Shown in pieces: positions 42,034 to 52,074 of a DNA stretch of 64,000 nucleotides. The translations under genes and the position numbers were made by a program. Below the pieces are notes generated by a model. The model was not told the origin of the DNA. It made no database searches and worked only from the letters and a program-made list of their open reading frames with translations. This DNA is from Ruminococcus sp. (GTDB taxonomy: Bacteria > Bacillota > Clostridia > Oscillospirales > Ruminococcaceae), in assembly GCA_017441505.1 (NCBI GenBank), contig JAFRXL010000034.1, positions 124,001 through 188,000 on the forward strand, given 5' to 3'. Each line of letters opens with the position of its first letter. Within the stretch, counting starts at the first letter, position 1.

Positions 42034-44427
42034 ATGGCAAATAATAATCCTTCAAATTCAATGAGATTCAGAACGAAGATCGTTATGACAGCAGTGTTTG
42101 TTGCTCTCTTTGGAGCGGTCATTGCGAATTTCTTCTATATCTCGGTGCTGAATAATAAGAAGTATCAGGATATGGCTAACGACCAGCATTTTGCTTCTAT
42201 CACAATTTCAGCACACAGAGGCTCTATTTTCGATGCAAAGGGAAATGCTCTTGCTAAAAGTGCATCGGTATATAAGGTCTTTCTCGATCCTTCCAAGTAT
42301 AAGGAGGAGATAAAAGAGCTTCAGGCTAAGATCGATAAGCGTTCTTCTGAAAAAGCAAGCGGTAAATATACTCCGCAGTATGATGAGGAAGGCAAAGAGA
42401 TCGATCCGCTTCCGGATTCAGCTGATAAATTCGAGCAGGATGCAATAACTCTGCTCTCTCAGAAGCTGGATATAGAACCGGAAAAGGTTAAGAAAGCAAT
42501 GGCGGATGACAGTCAGTGGTTCGAGCTTCAGAAGCAGGTCGAGAAGCCTTTAGCTGATGAATTGCTGGAATTCTTCAATCAGTACGGACTCGTTTCACTG
42601 AATATTCAGGAGGATACAAAGCGTTACTATCCTCAGAATGAGCTCGCCGCTTCAGTTATCGGTTTCACCACAGATGACGGAAATGGTATTTACGGATTAG
42701 AGTCCTATTATAATGAGTATCTTGCAGGTGTTGACGGTAAGACAATATCTGCTATGGACTCAAACGGAAACGAGCTTCCATATAAGTACTCAAAGACCTA
42801 TGCTCCTAAAAATGGCGATGATGTTTATCTTACTATAGATATGAACATCCAGTACAGCCTTGAAAAGCACCTTAAAGAAATGGTCGAAAACCATAAAGTC
42901 AAGAACCGTGGATGTGCGATACTTATGGATGCTCAGACCGGTGCTATATACGGTATGGCAACATATCCGAGCTTCGACCTCAATAAGCCATACGAGGTAA
43001 GTGATGCCGAGGCTGCTGAAAAGATAAAGGCTATGACCAATGATGATGAGATCAACAAGGCGACTAAGGACGAAAGAGAAAAACAGTGGAGAAACAAGTG
43101 TATCTCCGAAAGATATGAGCCTGGTTCAGTATTTAAAGTAGTGACCAGTGCAGCGGCTATGGAAGAGGATAAGATAGATTTTAAATCTCCGAAATATGTT
43201 TGTGACGGTGCGGTTGAACTTGAAGGAGCTCAGCAGCCTGTAAGATGTCATAAAAGAGGCGGTCACGGTGCTCAGACTTTTCAGGAGGCTCTGACACACT
43301 CCTGCAACCCTGCGTTTATGAAGATAGGTGAGGATCTTGGTCAGGAAATGTTCTGCTACTATTGTGAAGCTTTCGGACTTGGCGAGCCTACAGGTATCGA
43401 TCTTCCTGCCGAGAGCAGAGGCGATATTTTCAACACAGACTCGATCAATAATGTAAACCTCGCAGTAGGTTCTTTTGGTCAGGGTGAAACTATTACTCCT
43501 ATTGAAATGATAACTTCCTATTGTGCAGCGATAAACGGCGGCTATCTGCTCCAGCCATATGTTGTTGACAGGATAGTTGATGAGTACGGCAACGTAGTGC
43601 TCAAAAACGAAAGAACAGTCCGCAGACAGGTCGTTTCAGAGGAAACATCCGCTAAGATGAGAGATGCTCTTTATCACGTTGTTACAGACAGTGACGGCGG
43701 TAACGTTAAGATAATGGGTTATAAGATAGGCGGTAAGTCCGGTACTTCACAGAGACTTATGGAAACCTCAAAGGACGGCAATGTGGATATTGCTGAAGAA
43801 GAAAAAGAAGAGGATCAGGAGTACGGTGCTTCATATGTTTGCTTTACACCTGTTGATGATCCTAAGCTTGTACTTCTTGTGCTTGCTGATATGCCTGATA
43901 ACAGTCCGGACCAGTACTATGGTTCAGTTGTTGCAGTGCCGACAGCAAGAGATATACTCACAGATGTCCTTCACGAAATGGGTATGAGCCCTGAGTACAG
44001 CGATGAGGAGCTCAAAGACCTTGACATAAAGGTACCGCTTCTTGAAGGTCCGATAGACGATGCAAAGAAGACACTTGAGGGAATGGGTATAGATAAGGAA
44101 CACGTAAAGATAGTCGGAAACGGAATTGAAGTTGTTGCTCAGTCGCCGACTACAGGTTCGTTCATATCTAAGGACGGTTTCATTTATCTTTACACTGAAA
44201 AAGGACCGTCTGTTGCGGATTATGTAGAAGTTCCGGATCTTAAATCGTATGATCCTGAAAATGCAAACTATCTGATCTACGCAAGCGGACTTAATTACAT
44301 TACGGTAGGTGCTTCCACTTCAAGAGCGAATGCTTATGTAAGTGCTCAGAATCCGGAGCCGGGTACAAAAGTACCTCCGGGAACTACTATAGAACTTGAA
44401 TTTACAGTATATGAGGACGGAGGCTGA
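42034..44427 (+). CDS. Penicillin-binding protein 2 / SpoVD-like transpeptidase with PASTA domains
   Basis: A 797-residue class B PBP that crosslinks septal or spore wall peptidoglycan. A short cytoplasmic part and one membrane helix (IVMTAVFVALFGAVIANFFY) precede the dimerisation domain. The transpeptidase domain has PGSVFKVV (catalytic Ser and Lys), SCNPAF (SxN) and KSGTSQ (KTG box). Two PASTA domains end the protein (VPLLEGPIDDAKKTL and VEVPDLKSYDPENAN), as in SpoVD and PBP2x. The segment between the first lobe and catalysis is rather long and charged. The start follows GGAAAGGATG. Whether it is the division or the sporulation enzyme cannot be decided here. Confidence 0.92.
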   Translation: MANNNPSNSMRFRTKIVMTAVFVALFGAVIANFFYISVLNNKKYQDMANDQHFASITISAHRGSIFDAKGNALAKSASVYKVFLDPSKYKEEIKELQAKIDKRSSEKASGKYTPQYDEEGKEIDPLPDSADKFEQDAITLLSQKLDIEPEKVKKAMADDSQWFELQKQVEKPLADELLEFFNQYGLVSLNIQEDTKRYYPQNELAASVIGFTTDDGNGIYGLESYYNEYLAGVDGKTISAMDSNGNELPYKYSKTYAPKNGDDVYLTIDMNIQYSLEKHLKEMVENHKVKNRGCAILMDAQTGAIYGMATYPSFDLNKPYEVSDAEAAEKIKAMTNDDEINKATKDEREKQWRNKCISERYEPGSVFKVVTSAAAMEEDKIDFKSPKYVCDGAVELEGAQQPVRCHKRGGHGAQTFQEALTHSCNPAFMKIGEDLGQEMFCYYCEAFGLGEPTGIDLPAESRGDIFNTDSINNVNLAVGSFGQGETITPIEMITSYCAAINGGYLLQPYVVDRIVDEYGNVVLKNERTVRRQVVSEETSAKMRDALYHVVTDSDGGNVKIMGYKIGGKSGTSQRLMETSKDGNVDIAEEEKEEDQEYGASYVCFTPVDDPKLVLLVLADMPDNSPDQYYGSVVAVPTARDILTDVLHEMGMSPEYSDEELKDLDIKVPLLEGPIDDAKKTLEGMGIDKEHVKIVGNGIEVVAQSPTTGSFISKDGFIYLYTEKGPSVADYVEVPDLKSYDPENANYLIYASGLNYITVGASTSRANAYVSAQNPEPGTKVPPGTTIELEFTVYEDGG

Positions 44428-44483
44428 TACCTCCGTCAATACTTATGACGGTCAGATGCAAATTAAAACAGGAGGCGGTCAGA

Positions 44484-45920
44484 ATGAAATTATATGAGCT
44501 GATAGACGGTATTGCAGAGACAAAACTCGATAATATAGAGATAAGCACTGTAACTGATGATACAAGAAAGGTCGTTGAAGACTGTATTTTCGTCTGCGTA
44601 AAAGGCGGAAGCTTCGACGGACATACTGCGGCAGCGGAAATGCTCGAAAAGGGTGCGGCAGCAGTAGTATGTGAGCACGACCTCGGACTTGGTGACAGAC
44701 AGATCATCACTGATAACTCACGTAAGTTTTACGGTCAGCTTTGTGCGGCATGGTTCGGACATCCTGAGAAGAAGCTGAAAATGATAGGTGTTACCGGTAC
44801 AAACGGCAAGACCACTATCACAAATGTCATAAAGCATATCCTCATGTCAACAGGACATAAAACAGGACTTGTCGGAACGATACAGAACGAGATAGGCGAT
44901 GAGGTGTTCCATACAAATAATACCACTCCTATGACCTTTGAATTCATGTCGCTGCTTGACCAGATGGTAAAAGCAGGCTGTGAGTACGTTGTTATGGAGG
45001 TAAGCTCTTTCGGACTTGTCCAGAATCGTATAGGTACATCGTGGTTCGATATAGCCGTGTTTACCAATCTCACTCAGGATCACCTCGATTACCATAAGGA
45101 CATGGAGGACTACTATCAGGCTAAAAAGATGCTTTTCAGTATCTGCGACTATGCACTGTGCAATATCGATGACGAGTACGGAAAGCGTCTGTTAGGCGAG
45201 ATCAAGTGCGAGAAGGCTGGATTCAGCGTAAAACAGAATGCTGACTGCTATGCTGACGGTATAAAGATACGCTCTACAGGTTCAAGCTTCTGGTTCTGCT
45301 ATGGTGACAAATCGCATCTTGTGAAAGCAAGAATGCCCGGACTTTTCAATGTATCAAACCTCACAGCAGCTATAGCTGTCTGCCTGAAAGCGGGTCTGCC
45401 TGTAGACGACATTATTTCAGCAGTTGAGAACTATAACGGAGTTAAGGGACGCTGTGAGATAATCCCTACCGGAAGAGATTTCACTGTGATATGTGACTAC
45501 GCTCATACTCCGGATGCTATTGAAAATATCCTAAGAAGCGTAAAGGAGTACACAGAGGGCAGACTTATATGTCTCTTTGGATGCGGCGGAAACCGTGATG
45601 CAGCAAAGCGTCCGAAAATGGCTGTCGCTGCGGCAAAGTATGCGGACAGACTTGTAGTAACGTCCGATAATCCACGAAATGAAGAGCCTGAGGCTATCAT
45701 AAAGGACATCCTCGCAGGTCTTTCAGACAGCTCAGTTCCTTATGATGTTGTCACAGACAGACGTGAAGCTATATATTATGCCTTGAAAATTGCTGAAAAA
45801 GGTGATATAATAGTTCTTGCCGGCAAAGGTCATGAGGACTATCAGATACTTGCCGGAATGGAACATATACACTTTGACGAAAGAGAAATAGTCGCAGAGG
45901 GACTTAAACTTCTGGACTGA
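44484..45920 (+). CDS. murE: UDP-MurNAc-tripeptide synthetase MurE
   Basis: A 478-residue ATP-dependent ligase adding the third amino acid of the peptidoglycan stem. The ATP site is IGVTGTNGKTTITNVIKH (TGTNGKTT). The specificity motif reads DNPRNEEPEAI; the DNPR form is typical of meso-diaminopimelate ligases, so the wall is probably DAP-type. VTDDTRKV lies at the N-terminus and GKGHEDYQ at the end. The start at 44484 follows AGGAGGCGGT; the ORF extends further upstream without such a site. murF does not follow, unlike the standard cluster. Confidence 0.96.
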   Translation: MKLYELIDGIAETKLDNIEISTVTDDTRKVVEDCIFVCVKGGSFDGHTAAAEMLEKGAAAVVCEHDLGLGDRQIITDNSRKFYGQLCAAWFGHPEKKLKMIGVTGTNGKTTITNVIKHILMSTGHKTGLVGTIQNEIGDEVFHTNNTTPMTFEFMSLLDQMVKAGCEYVVMEVSSFGLVQNRIGTSWFDIAVFTNLTQDHLDYHKDMEDYYQAKKMLFSICDYALCNIDDEYGKRLLGEIKCEKAGFSVKQNADCYADGIKIRSTGSSFWFCYGDKSHLVKARMPGLFNVSNLTAAIAVCLKAGLPVDDIISAVENYNGVKGRCEIIPTGRDFTVICDYAHTPDAIENILRSVKEYTEGRLICLFGCGGNRDAAKRPKMAVAAAKYADRLVVTSDNPRNEEPEAIIKDILAGLSDSSVPYDVVTDRREAIYYALKIAEKGDIIVLAGKGHEDYQILAGMEHIHFDEREIVAEGLKLLD

Positions 45921-45949
45921 TCTAAAATAATTGGGAGTTGTTTTGTAAA

Positions 45950-46996
45950 ATGTCATACTGGATAATCAATCTTGCGGTAACAATGCTTTCATTTGTAGCA
46001 GCCGGAATTTCAGGAATATTCCTCGTGCCTTTCCTGCACAGGATAAAATTCGGTCAGCCTATAAAAACTGAGGACGGTCCTCAGTGGCACGCAAAGAAGC
46101 AGGGTACACCTACAATGGGCGGTTTCATGTTCATTATCTCGTCTATCCTTACAGCTATTGGCGGATATTGGGTGTATCGTCTGAGAGGCGGTCTTGACCT
46201 CACTGAAAAAGCTACTCACAACGCTTTCTACGAAATGCTTGCAGTTATCGTTTTTTCTGCACTTTTCGGACTTATCGGCTTTATCGATGACTTCACAAAA
46301 GTCGCAAGAAAAAAGAATGACGGACTTACTCCCATGCAGAAGATAGTGCTTCAGGTGCTCTTTTCATTAGGATTCCTGTTCGCACTCTATAAATTCGGGG
46401 ACGGCTCTACAAAGCTCGACTTCGGATTCTTCCAGACACCTTCACTCGGGATATTCTACTATATAATCCTTATCCCTGTGATAATATACCTCACTAACGC
46501 AGTCAACCTCACTGACGGTATCGATGGACTCTGCGGCTCTGTGACCCTTGTATCGATGCTGATATTCACAGTCAGCTGTGCGATACTCGGCAAAACTGAA
46601 ATGAGCTTCTTCACAATGGCTCTCGCAGGCGGATGCATGGGATTCCTTATCTGGAATCTCAATCCTGCTAAGTGCTTCATGGGAGATACAGGCTCGATGT
46701 TCCTCGGAGCTGCTGTTACAGGCACAGGACTTGTGCTCCACAAGCACCTGCTCCTCTTACTGGCTGCACTTATCTATATATTTGAGGCACTTTCCGTTGT
46801 TATACAGGTAAGCTACTTCAAATACACCAAAAAGAAGAGCCCTACTCACGAGGGTAAGAGAATTTTCAAGATGACTCCTATCCACCACCATTTTGAAATG
46901 AGCGGTTTCAGCGAGTATAAAATAGTTATCACATTCTCACTTGCAGGCATTATTTTCGGAATACTGGGAATAATATCTCTGCTTACATTTGAATGA
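45950..46996 (+). CDS. mraY: Phospho-MurNAc-pentapeptide transferase MraY
   Basis: A 348-residue integral membrane enzyme that transfers phospho-MurNAc-pentapeptide to undecaprenyl phosphate, making lipid I. Typical motifs are QWHAKKQGTPTMGGFMF, GFIDDFTKVARKKNDGLT, NLTDGIDGLCGS and GDTGSMFLGAAV, with the His triplet in TPIHHHFEMSG. It has about ten membrane segments. ATG 45950 is preferred; the TTG at 45938 directly touches the GGGAG element. Confidence 0.96.
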   Translation: MSYWIINLAVTMLSFVAAGISGIFLVPFLHRIKFGQPIKTEDGPQWHAKKQGTPTMGGFMFIISSILTAIGGYWVYRLRGGLDLTEKATHNAFYEMLAVIVFSALFGLIGFIDDFTKVARKKNDGLTPMQKIVLQVLFSLGFLFALYKFGDGSTKLDFGFFQTPSLGIFYYIILIPVIIYLTNAVNLTDGIDGLCGSVTLVSMLIFTVSCAILGKTEMSFFTMALAGGCMGFLIWNLNPAKCFMGDTGSMFLGAAVTGTGLVLHKHLLLLLAALIYIFEALSVVIQVSYFKYTKKKSPTHEGKRIFKMTPIHHHFEMSGFSEYKIVITFSLAGIIFGILGIISLLTFE

Positions 46997-47025
46997 TATG
47001 CTTCCCATAGCTAAAAGGAGAATTT

Positions 47026-48315
47026 ATGGCAACAACAAGCAAAAATAAAAAGAAGACCTCATCTCAGAAACTCTGGGAAGTTTTTGTGGGTGAGGGAAGA
47101 AACAGCGATATAAGCCTTTCATTCTTTGCATATGTAATGATCCTGCTTGTTGTAGGTATCGTGATGATGTCGTCTGCAAGCTATGCATGGGCGTACAGCG
47201 AGCATGACGGTGACGGTCTGTTCTATGCAAAGAGTCAGATGAAAAATGCTATCATCGGCTTCGGAGCCCTGCTGTTCTTTATGAAAATGGACTATCACAA
47301 CCTCAAAAATATCAAGCTGCCGGTATTAAAGAAGTTCAATATTGCCGGACTTCTTTATGTTGTGGGAGCAATATTGCTTGTGGTCGTACTCATCATCGGT
47401 AACGATGAGGGAGGTTCAATGGGAGCTAAGCGTTGGCTCACATTCGGCTCGTTCAACTTCCAGCCGTCAGAGGTCGCTAAATTGGCGATTATAATCTATT
47501 TCGCCTACAGCATGGAGCGTGACGGCAAGAACATGGATAAATTCGGAGTTGGTATCGTCAAGTATGCACTGCTCATGGCAGGCTACGCTTTACTGCTCTA
47601 CAAAGAGCCTCACCTTTCCGGACTTATTCTTATCGCTTCAATATCAGTTTCAATGATACTCTGCGGAGGAGCTAACAGAAAACAGTTCCTTATACTCGGA
47701 ATATCTGTAATTTCTCTTGCTGCTATCATAATATTTGTGCAGTCAAGAAACCCTGAGAGCTACGTATCTGTACGTATCAAATCGTGGAACGACCCTTTTG
47801 CGGACGTACTCAATGATACATGGCAGACAGCAAACTCGATAATCGCTATAGGTTCAGGCGGACTTTTCGGACTTGGTCTTGGTAACTCACGTCAGAAATA
47901 TCTTTATCTGCCTGAAACAAAAAACGACTTCGTATTCCCTATAGTCTGCGAGGAGCTCGGATTTGTCGGAGCTCTTGCGATAATAATCGTCTTTTTCCTT
48001 CTTGTAGTTGAGGGATTCTCAATAGCAGTACGCTGCAAGGACAGATTCGGTATGCTCATAGCAGTTGGCATCACAACTCAGATAGGCATACAGACAGTAT
48101 TCAACCTTGCGGTTGTCAGCAACCTCATACCGAATACCGGAATCAGCCTCCCGTTTTTCAGCTACGGCGGTACAGCTCTTATAATGCAGCTTGCTGAAAT
48201 GGGCATCATGCTGAACATTTCTCAGCAGAGGTACTATCCGGACGAAAAGCCGGCTAAGAAGAAAAAGAGAAAGATCACCCGTGCCGAGAATTATAAAGAA
48301 CTCAAAAACGCATAA
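47026..48315 (+). CDS. ftsW: FtsW/RodA/SpoVE-family peptidoglycan polymerase
   Basis: A 429-residue SEDS protein with about ten membrane helices, which polymerises lipid II and works with the class B PBP upstream. Family motifs include GSFNFQPSEVAKLAIIIYFAYS (read as QPSE..K), KEPHLSGLILI, SGGLFGLGLGNSRQKYLYLPE and NTGISLPFFSYGGTALI. Position in the dcw cluster points to FtsW or SpoVE rather than RodA. The start follows AAAGGAG. murD is missing between mraY and this gene. Confidence 0.93.
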   Translation: MATTSKNKKKTSSQKLWEVFVGEGRNSDISLSFFAYVMILLVVGIVMMSSASYAWAYSEHDGDGLFYAKSQMKNAIIGFGALLFFMKMDYHNLKNIKLPVLKKFNIAGLLYVVGAILLVVVLIIGNDEGGSMGAKRWLTFGSFNFQPSEVAKLAIIIYFAYSMERDGKNMDKFGVGIVKYALLMAGYALLLYKEPHLSGLILIASISVSMILCGGANRKQFLILGISVISLAAIIIFVQSRNPESYVSVRIKSWNDPFADVLNDTWQTANSIIAIGSGGLFGLGLGNSRQKYLYLPETKNDFVFPIVCEELGFVGALAIIIVFFLLVVEGFSIAVRCKDRFGMLIAVGITTQIGIQTVFNLAVVSNLIPNTGISLPFFSYGGTALIMQLAEMGIMLNISQQRYYPDEKPAKKKKRKITRAENYKELKNA

Positions 48316-48327
48316 AGGAGCATATAT

Positions 48328-49461
48328 ATGAAGGTACTTATTGCCTGTGGCGGTACCGGAGGTCACATAAATCCGGGACTTGCAATAGCAGATATAATAA
48401 AGTCTAAATACCCTGATACGGAATTCCTGTTCGCAGGCACTCCGAAGGGAATGGAATCAAAGCTCGTACCGAAGGCAGGTTATAAGCTTGAGACTATAAA
48501 AGTTGCAGGTTTCCAGAGAAAAATATCCCTTGAAAATATCGGAAGAAATGCAAAAGCTGTAGCTTACCTTATAACCTCCGGCAAAAGAGCAAAGGAGATA
48601 ATCAGCAAATTCAAGCCTGATATTGCAATAGGTACAGGCGGATATGCAGCAGGTCCTGTCATACGTAAGGCTGCAAAAATGGGCATCCCGACTGCAATTC
48701 ACGAGCAGAATGCCTATCCTGGAGTAACAAATAAACTTCTCTCTAAGGAAGTTGACTATGTTATGCTCACTGTCATTGAAGCTCTTGAATATATGGATAA
48801 GAGCAAATTTGAGTACAGTGTGACCGGACTTCCTGTAAGAAGCAACATAAATAAGATGTCCAAAGCTGAGGCGAGAAAGAAACTCGGTTTTGACGACAGC
48901 TTTACTATTCTTTCGTTCGGCGGAAGTCTTGGTGCAGGATGCATCAACGATACTATGACCGAGACTATCAAATGGCACGTAAAGAACGGTCTGAAGATAA
49001 ATCATATCCACGGCTACGGCGGTATGGGCAAGGACACATTCCCACAGGCAATGTCAGCAGCAGGAATACCTATGAAGTCGGAAAGGCTCAGGATAACCGA
49101 GTACATAAATGATATGGACGTATGTCTTGCTGCGGCTGACCTCGTTATCTGCCGCTCCGGAGCTTCAACTCTTGCTGAGCTTGAAGCAGCAGGCAAAGCT
49201 TCGATACTCATTCCTTCACCGATAGTCGCAGGAAATCATCAGTACCACAATGCAATGGTACTTGGCAAAGCAGGTGCAGCAATTGTTATCGAGCAAAAGG
49301 ATGTTACAAATGAGCGTATCATCAAAGAGATAGAAAAGCTCTATAATGAGCCGGAAAAAACTGAAGTTATGTCCGCAGAAGCCGCAAAGCTCTGCATTAC
49401 AGATACTAACGACAGGATCCTTGAAGTCATAGATAAGCTTATAGCAAAAAGCAAAAAGTAA
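48328..49461 (+). CDS. murG: UDP-GlcNAc transferase MurG
   Basis: A 377-residue GT28 glycosyltransferase that converts lipid I to lipid II at the inner membrane face. It starts with VLIACGGTGGHINPGLAIA (the GGTGGH loop) and has AIHEQNAYPGVTNKLL, SFGGSLGA in the second domain, and ICRSGASTLAELEAAGKASILIP for the UDP-sugar site. It lies 12 bases after ftsW. Confidence 0.96.
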   Translation: MKVLIACGGTGGHINPGLAIADIIKSKYPDTEFLFAGTPKGMESKLVPKAGYKLETIKVAGFQRKISLENIGRNAKAVAYLITSGKRAKEIISKFKPDIAIGTGGYAAGPVIRKAAKMGIPTAIHEQNAYPGVTNKLLSKEVDYVMLTVIEALEYMDKSKFEYSVTGLPVRSNINKMSKAEARKKLGFDDSFTILSFGGSLGAGCINDTMTETIKWHVKNGLKINHIHGYGGMGKDTFPQAMSAAGIPMKSERLRITEYINDMDVCLAAADLVICRSGASTLAELEAAGKASILIPSPIVAGNHQYHNAMVLGKAGAAIVIEQKDVTNERIIKEIEKLYNEPEKTEVMSAEAAKLCITDTNDRILEVIDKLIAKSKK

Positions 49462-49512
49462 CACGATATTATCTCACGGCATAATATACAAAAAATGCTG
49501 TGAGGTGGTATG

Positions 49513-50772
49513 ATGCAGAAACTTATTATAAAGGGCGGCAAACGGCTGAGAGGTGAATTACCTTTACAGGGATGCAAGAACAGTGCCCTTCCGATAATGG
49601 CAGCTGCTCTTCTTTGTAATGAGGAGTGTACGCTTTATAACTGCCCGAAACTTACCGATGTGTTTTCGGCATCGAGGATACTTAACGGACTTGGCTGCCG
49701 ATGCAGCTTTTCCGGAAATACTGTGCAGATAGACTCTTCAACTGCCTCGGAAAACGAAATATCCGAGCAGCTAATGAGGGAGATGCGGTCTTCCATTATT
49801 TTTATGGGAGCTATGCTCGGCAGAATGGGCGAGTGTACCGTAAGTGTGCCGGGCGGATGTGAACTTGGTCCGAGACCTATTGATATGCACCTGTCTGCAA
49901 TGCGGAAAATGGGCATAGATGTCAGGGAGACCGGTGGACGGATCTCTTGCAAAGCATCAGGCAAAAAGGCTAAAGGTGCGAAAATATCACTGTTTTTCCC
50001 GTCGGTGGGAGCTACAGAAAATATAATCCTCTGTGCTGTTACGGCAGAGGGGGAGACTGTCATCAACAATGCGGCGAGAGAACCGGAAATATGTGATCTC
50101 TGCGGATTCCTCAGAGCCTGCGGAGCTGACATATCAGGTGACGGTGAGAGCCGTATCGTCATAAAAGGCAGACCAAAACTGCATGGCTGCGAGTACAGTA
50201 TAATGCCGGACAGAATAGCCGGTGCGACATATCTCGCTATGACAGCCGCTTCCCGTGGAGAGATAATACTTACAAATGCTTGTCCGGCAGAGCTTGAACC
50301 GTTCCTCACTGTCCTTGAACAGGCTGGATGCAGTATATATTCGGATGCTGACAAGATTTATCTGAGAAGCGGAACAAGGCTGAAAGCAGTGCGTGACCGT
50401 ATCCGTACGATGCCGCATCCCGGGTTCCCTACGGATGCTCAGGCAGTACTTATGGCGGCACTCGTGACGGCTGACGGAACGAGTGTTTTTGAGGAGAATA
50501 TATTCGACTGCCGTTACCGCCATACCGAAGCTCTCGCAAAAATGGGAGCTGATATACAGGTAATGGGCAAGATCGCAGTTGTCAAGGGGACGGAAAAGCT
50601 CAATGGAGCAAAGGTTGAGGCTACCGACCTGCGTGGCGGTGCAGCAATGGTGATAGCAGGTCTGGCGGCAGACGGAGTGTCAGAGATAACTCAGATACAC
50701 CATATTGACAGAGGTTACGAGAAAATTGAGGAAGCAGTCAGGACTCTCGGCGGAGACATTCAGAGAGTATGA
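49513..50772 (+). CDS. murA: UDP-GlcNAc 1-carboxyvinyltransferase MurA
   Basis: Catalyses the first committed step of peptidoglycan synthesis, enolpyruvyl transfer to UDP-GlcNAc, and is the fosfomycin target. About 419 residues with the EPT fold. The catalytic Cys lies in VPGGCELGPRPIDMHL; GCKNSALPIMAAALL is near the N-terminus, and PGFPTDAQAVLMA and DLRGGAAMVIAGL are also typical. Two ATGs stand at 49510 and 49513; the second has better spacing to AGGTGG. It is an addition to the usual dcw content at this place, between murG and ftsQ, a layout seen in several Firmicutes. Confidence 0.94.
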   Translation: MQKLIIKGGKRLRGELPLQGCKNSALPIMAAALLCNEECTLYNCPKLTDVFSASRILNGLGCRCSFSGNTVQIDSSTASENEISEQLMREMRSSIIFMGAMLGRMGECTVSVPGGCELGPRPIDMHLSAMRKMGIDVRETGGRISCKASGKKAKGAKISLFFPSVGATENIILCAVTAEGETVINNAAREPEICDLCGFLRACGADISGDGESRIVIKGRPKLHGCEYSIMPDRIAGATYLAMTAASRGEIILTNACPAELEPFLTVLEQAGCSIYSDADKIYLRSGTRLKAVRDRIRTMPHPGFPTDAQAVLMAALVTADGTSVFEENIFDCRYRHTEALAKMGADIQVMGKIAVVKGTEKLNGAKVEATDLRGGAAMVIAGLAADGVSEITQIHHIDRGYEKIEEAVRTLGGDIQRV

Positions 50773-50790
50773 CGAAGATCAGGAGAAAGT

Positions 50791-51897
50791 ATGAAAGATG
50801 TAGAAAAGACTACTGTCGAAAGACAGAACAGCCGCAAACGTATACGAAGACGAAGACGGTGGAATAATCTCTACGTGCTTGCAGTGGTGATGCTGGTTCT
50901 GACAGCAGGCATAACGATATGCTATACATTTTTATTTAATGTAAAACAGATACGTGTGTCGGGCGAATCTGATATGTATTCGGCTGAGGAAATAGTTGCT
51001 GCTTCCGGTATAAAAGAGGGAGATAATCTGCTCAGGCTCGATACGGCAAAGAGTGAACAAGCGATACTCGATGAACTGCTTTATGTTGAGACTGCTTCTG
51101 TAAAAAGGAAACTGCCGTCAACTTTGGATATAAAGGTCACGAAGTGTATTCCGGCATTTAATGTCGTTTACGACGGCGGAACTCTTCTTGTAAGCAAAAA
51201 AGGAAAAATACTCGAAGATAACGGAAACAGTACTGCATACATGACCAACGGACTTCCTACTATATCGGGTTATGAACCGACTGAGATAACCAAAGGAAGA
51301 CCGATAAAGTCCGATAATGAGCATAAAAATGAGGCTTTTCAGGAACTTATCGCAAGTATAAGCCGTAAAGAAAAAATAGATATAGTCACACTTGATATGT
51401 CCGATGAATTCAATATCGTTGTGAATTACTCAAACGGTATGGTCTTCAAAATGGGCAGCTGGACCGATGTTGAGTATAAACTCAATCTTGCTGAAAATGT
51501 AATGAAAGATGAATCCATAAGAGGTAAAAAAGGCTATCTTACGATGATAGGTTCAAATCAGTGCAGCTTCAGGACTACAGATGGTCCGGTAGAGACTGCA
51601 AAGAATATAGAGCCTTCAAAGCCGGCTCCAACTGATGCGAACGGTAATCCGATAGAGGATATTGGTGCGGAATCTGATCCGGATCAGGCTGAAAACTTTG
51701 AAAAACATAATCGTGAGCTCGAAGAGCCGACTACATTGCCGGCTGGCGAAAATCAGTGGGATGACGGCTCAGGAAATTATGATACTCCCGATTACAATAA
51801 CGACTATCAGGGAGATCAGAATTGGGACGCTCAGGACTACGGCAACAACAACTGGAACGATTATGGCGGTTATGATAACAATTATGGACAATACTGA
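50791..51897 (+). CDS. ftsQ: FtsQ/DivIB division protein with Asn/Tyr-rich tail
   Basis: A 368-residue bitopic protein. An Arg-rich cytoplasmic start (RKRIRRRRRW) and a membrane helix (LYVLAVVMLVLTAGITICY) precede a POTRA domain (VKQIRVSGESDMYSAEEIVA) and the FtsQ beta domain (TLDIKVTKCIPAFNVVYDGG). FtsQ, with FtsL and DivIC, links Z-ring assembly to septal wall synthesis. The last ~45 residues are low-complexity, rich in Asn, Asp, Tyr, Trp and Gly, which is unusual for the family. It lies 18 bases after murA. Confidence 0.9.
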   Translation: MKDVEKTTVERQNSRKRIRRRRRWNNLYVLAVVMLVLTAGITICYTFLFNVKQIRVSGESDMYSAEEIVAASGIKEGDNLLRLDTAKSEQAILDELLYVETASVKRKLPSTLDIKVTKCIPAFNVVYDGGTLLVSKKGKILEDNGNSTAYMTNGLPTISGYEPTEITKGRPIKSDNEHKNEAFQELIASISRKEKIDIVTLDMSDEFNIVVNYSNGMVFKMGSWTDVEYKLNLAENVMKDESIRGKKGYLTMIGSNQCSFRTTDGPVETAKNIEPSKPAPTDANGNPIEDIGAESDPDQAENFEKHNRELEEPTTLPAGENQWDDGSGNYDTPDYNNDYQGDQNWDAQDYGNNNWNDYGGYDNNYGQY

Positions 51898-51971
51898 TTT
51901 GTGCAAATTAAACTAAAAATACTTTAAGTAATAGTAAAATGTGCTGAAATTTGAAATTTTTAAATATCATC

Positions 51972-52000
51972 TTGAAAAAAGGGTGATATTATGCTAAAAT
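51972..52000 (+). promoter_or_regulatory. Promoter of ftsZ
   Basis: TTGAAA, 17 bases, TAAAAT. The box pair overlaps an inverted repeat (ATATCATC / GGTGATAT), a possible regulatory site. Confidence 0.65.
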
Positions 52001-52074
52001 ATAAAGTGTATTTATGGATTGTAATCAGAATTTTTGGTTAAAATAAAGGATAATTCAATAGGAGGAGTTAGAAA

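Noticed and set aside
49635..50354. A 239-residue minus-strand ORF opposite murA
   Set aside because: It is a shadow of murA, which has full family motifs on the plus strand.
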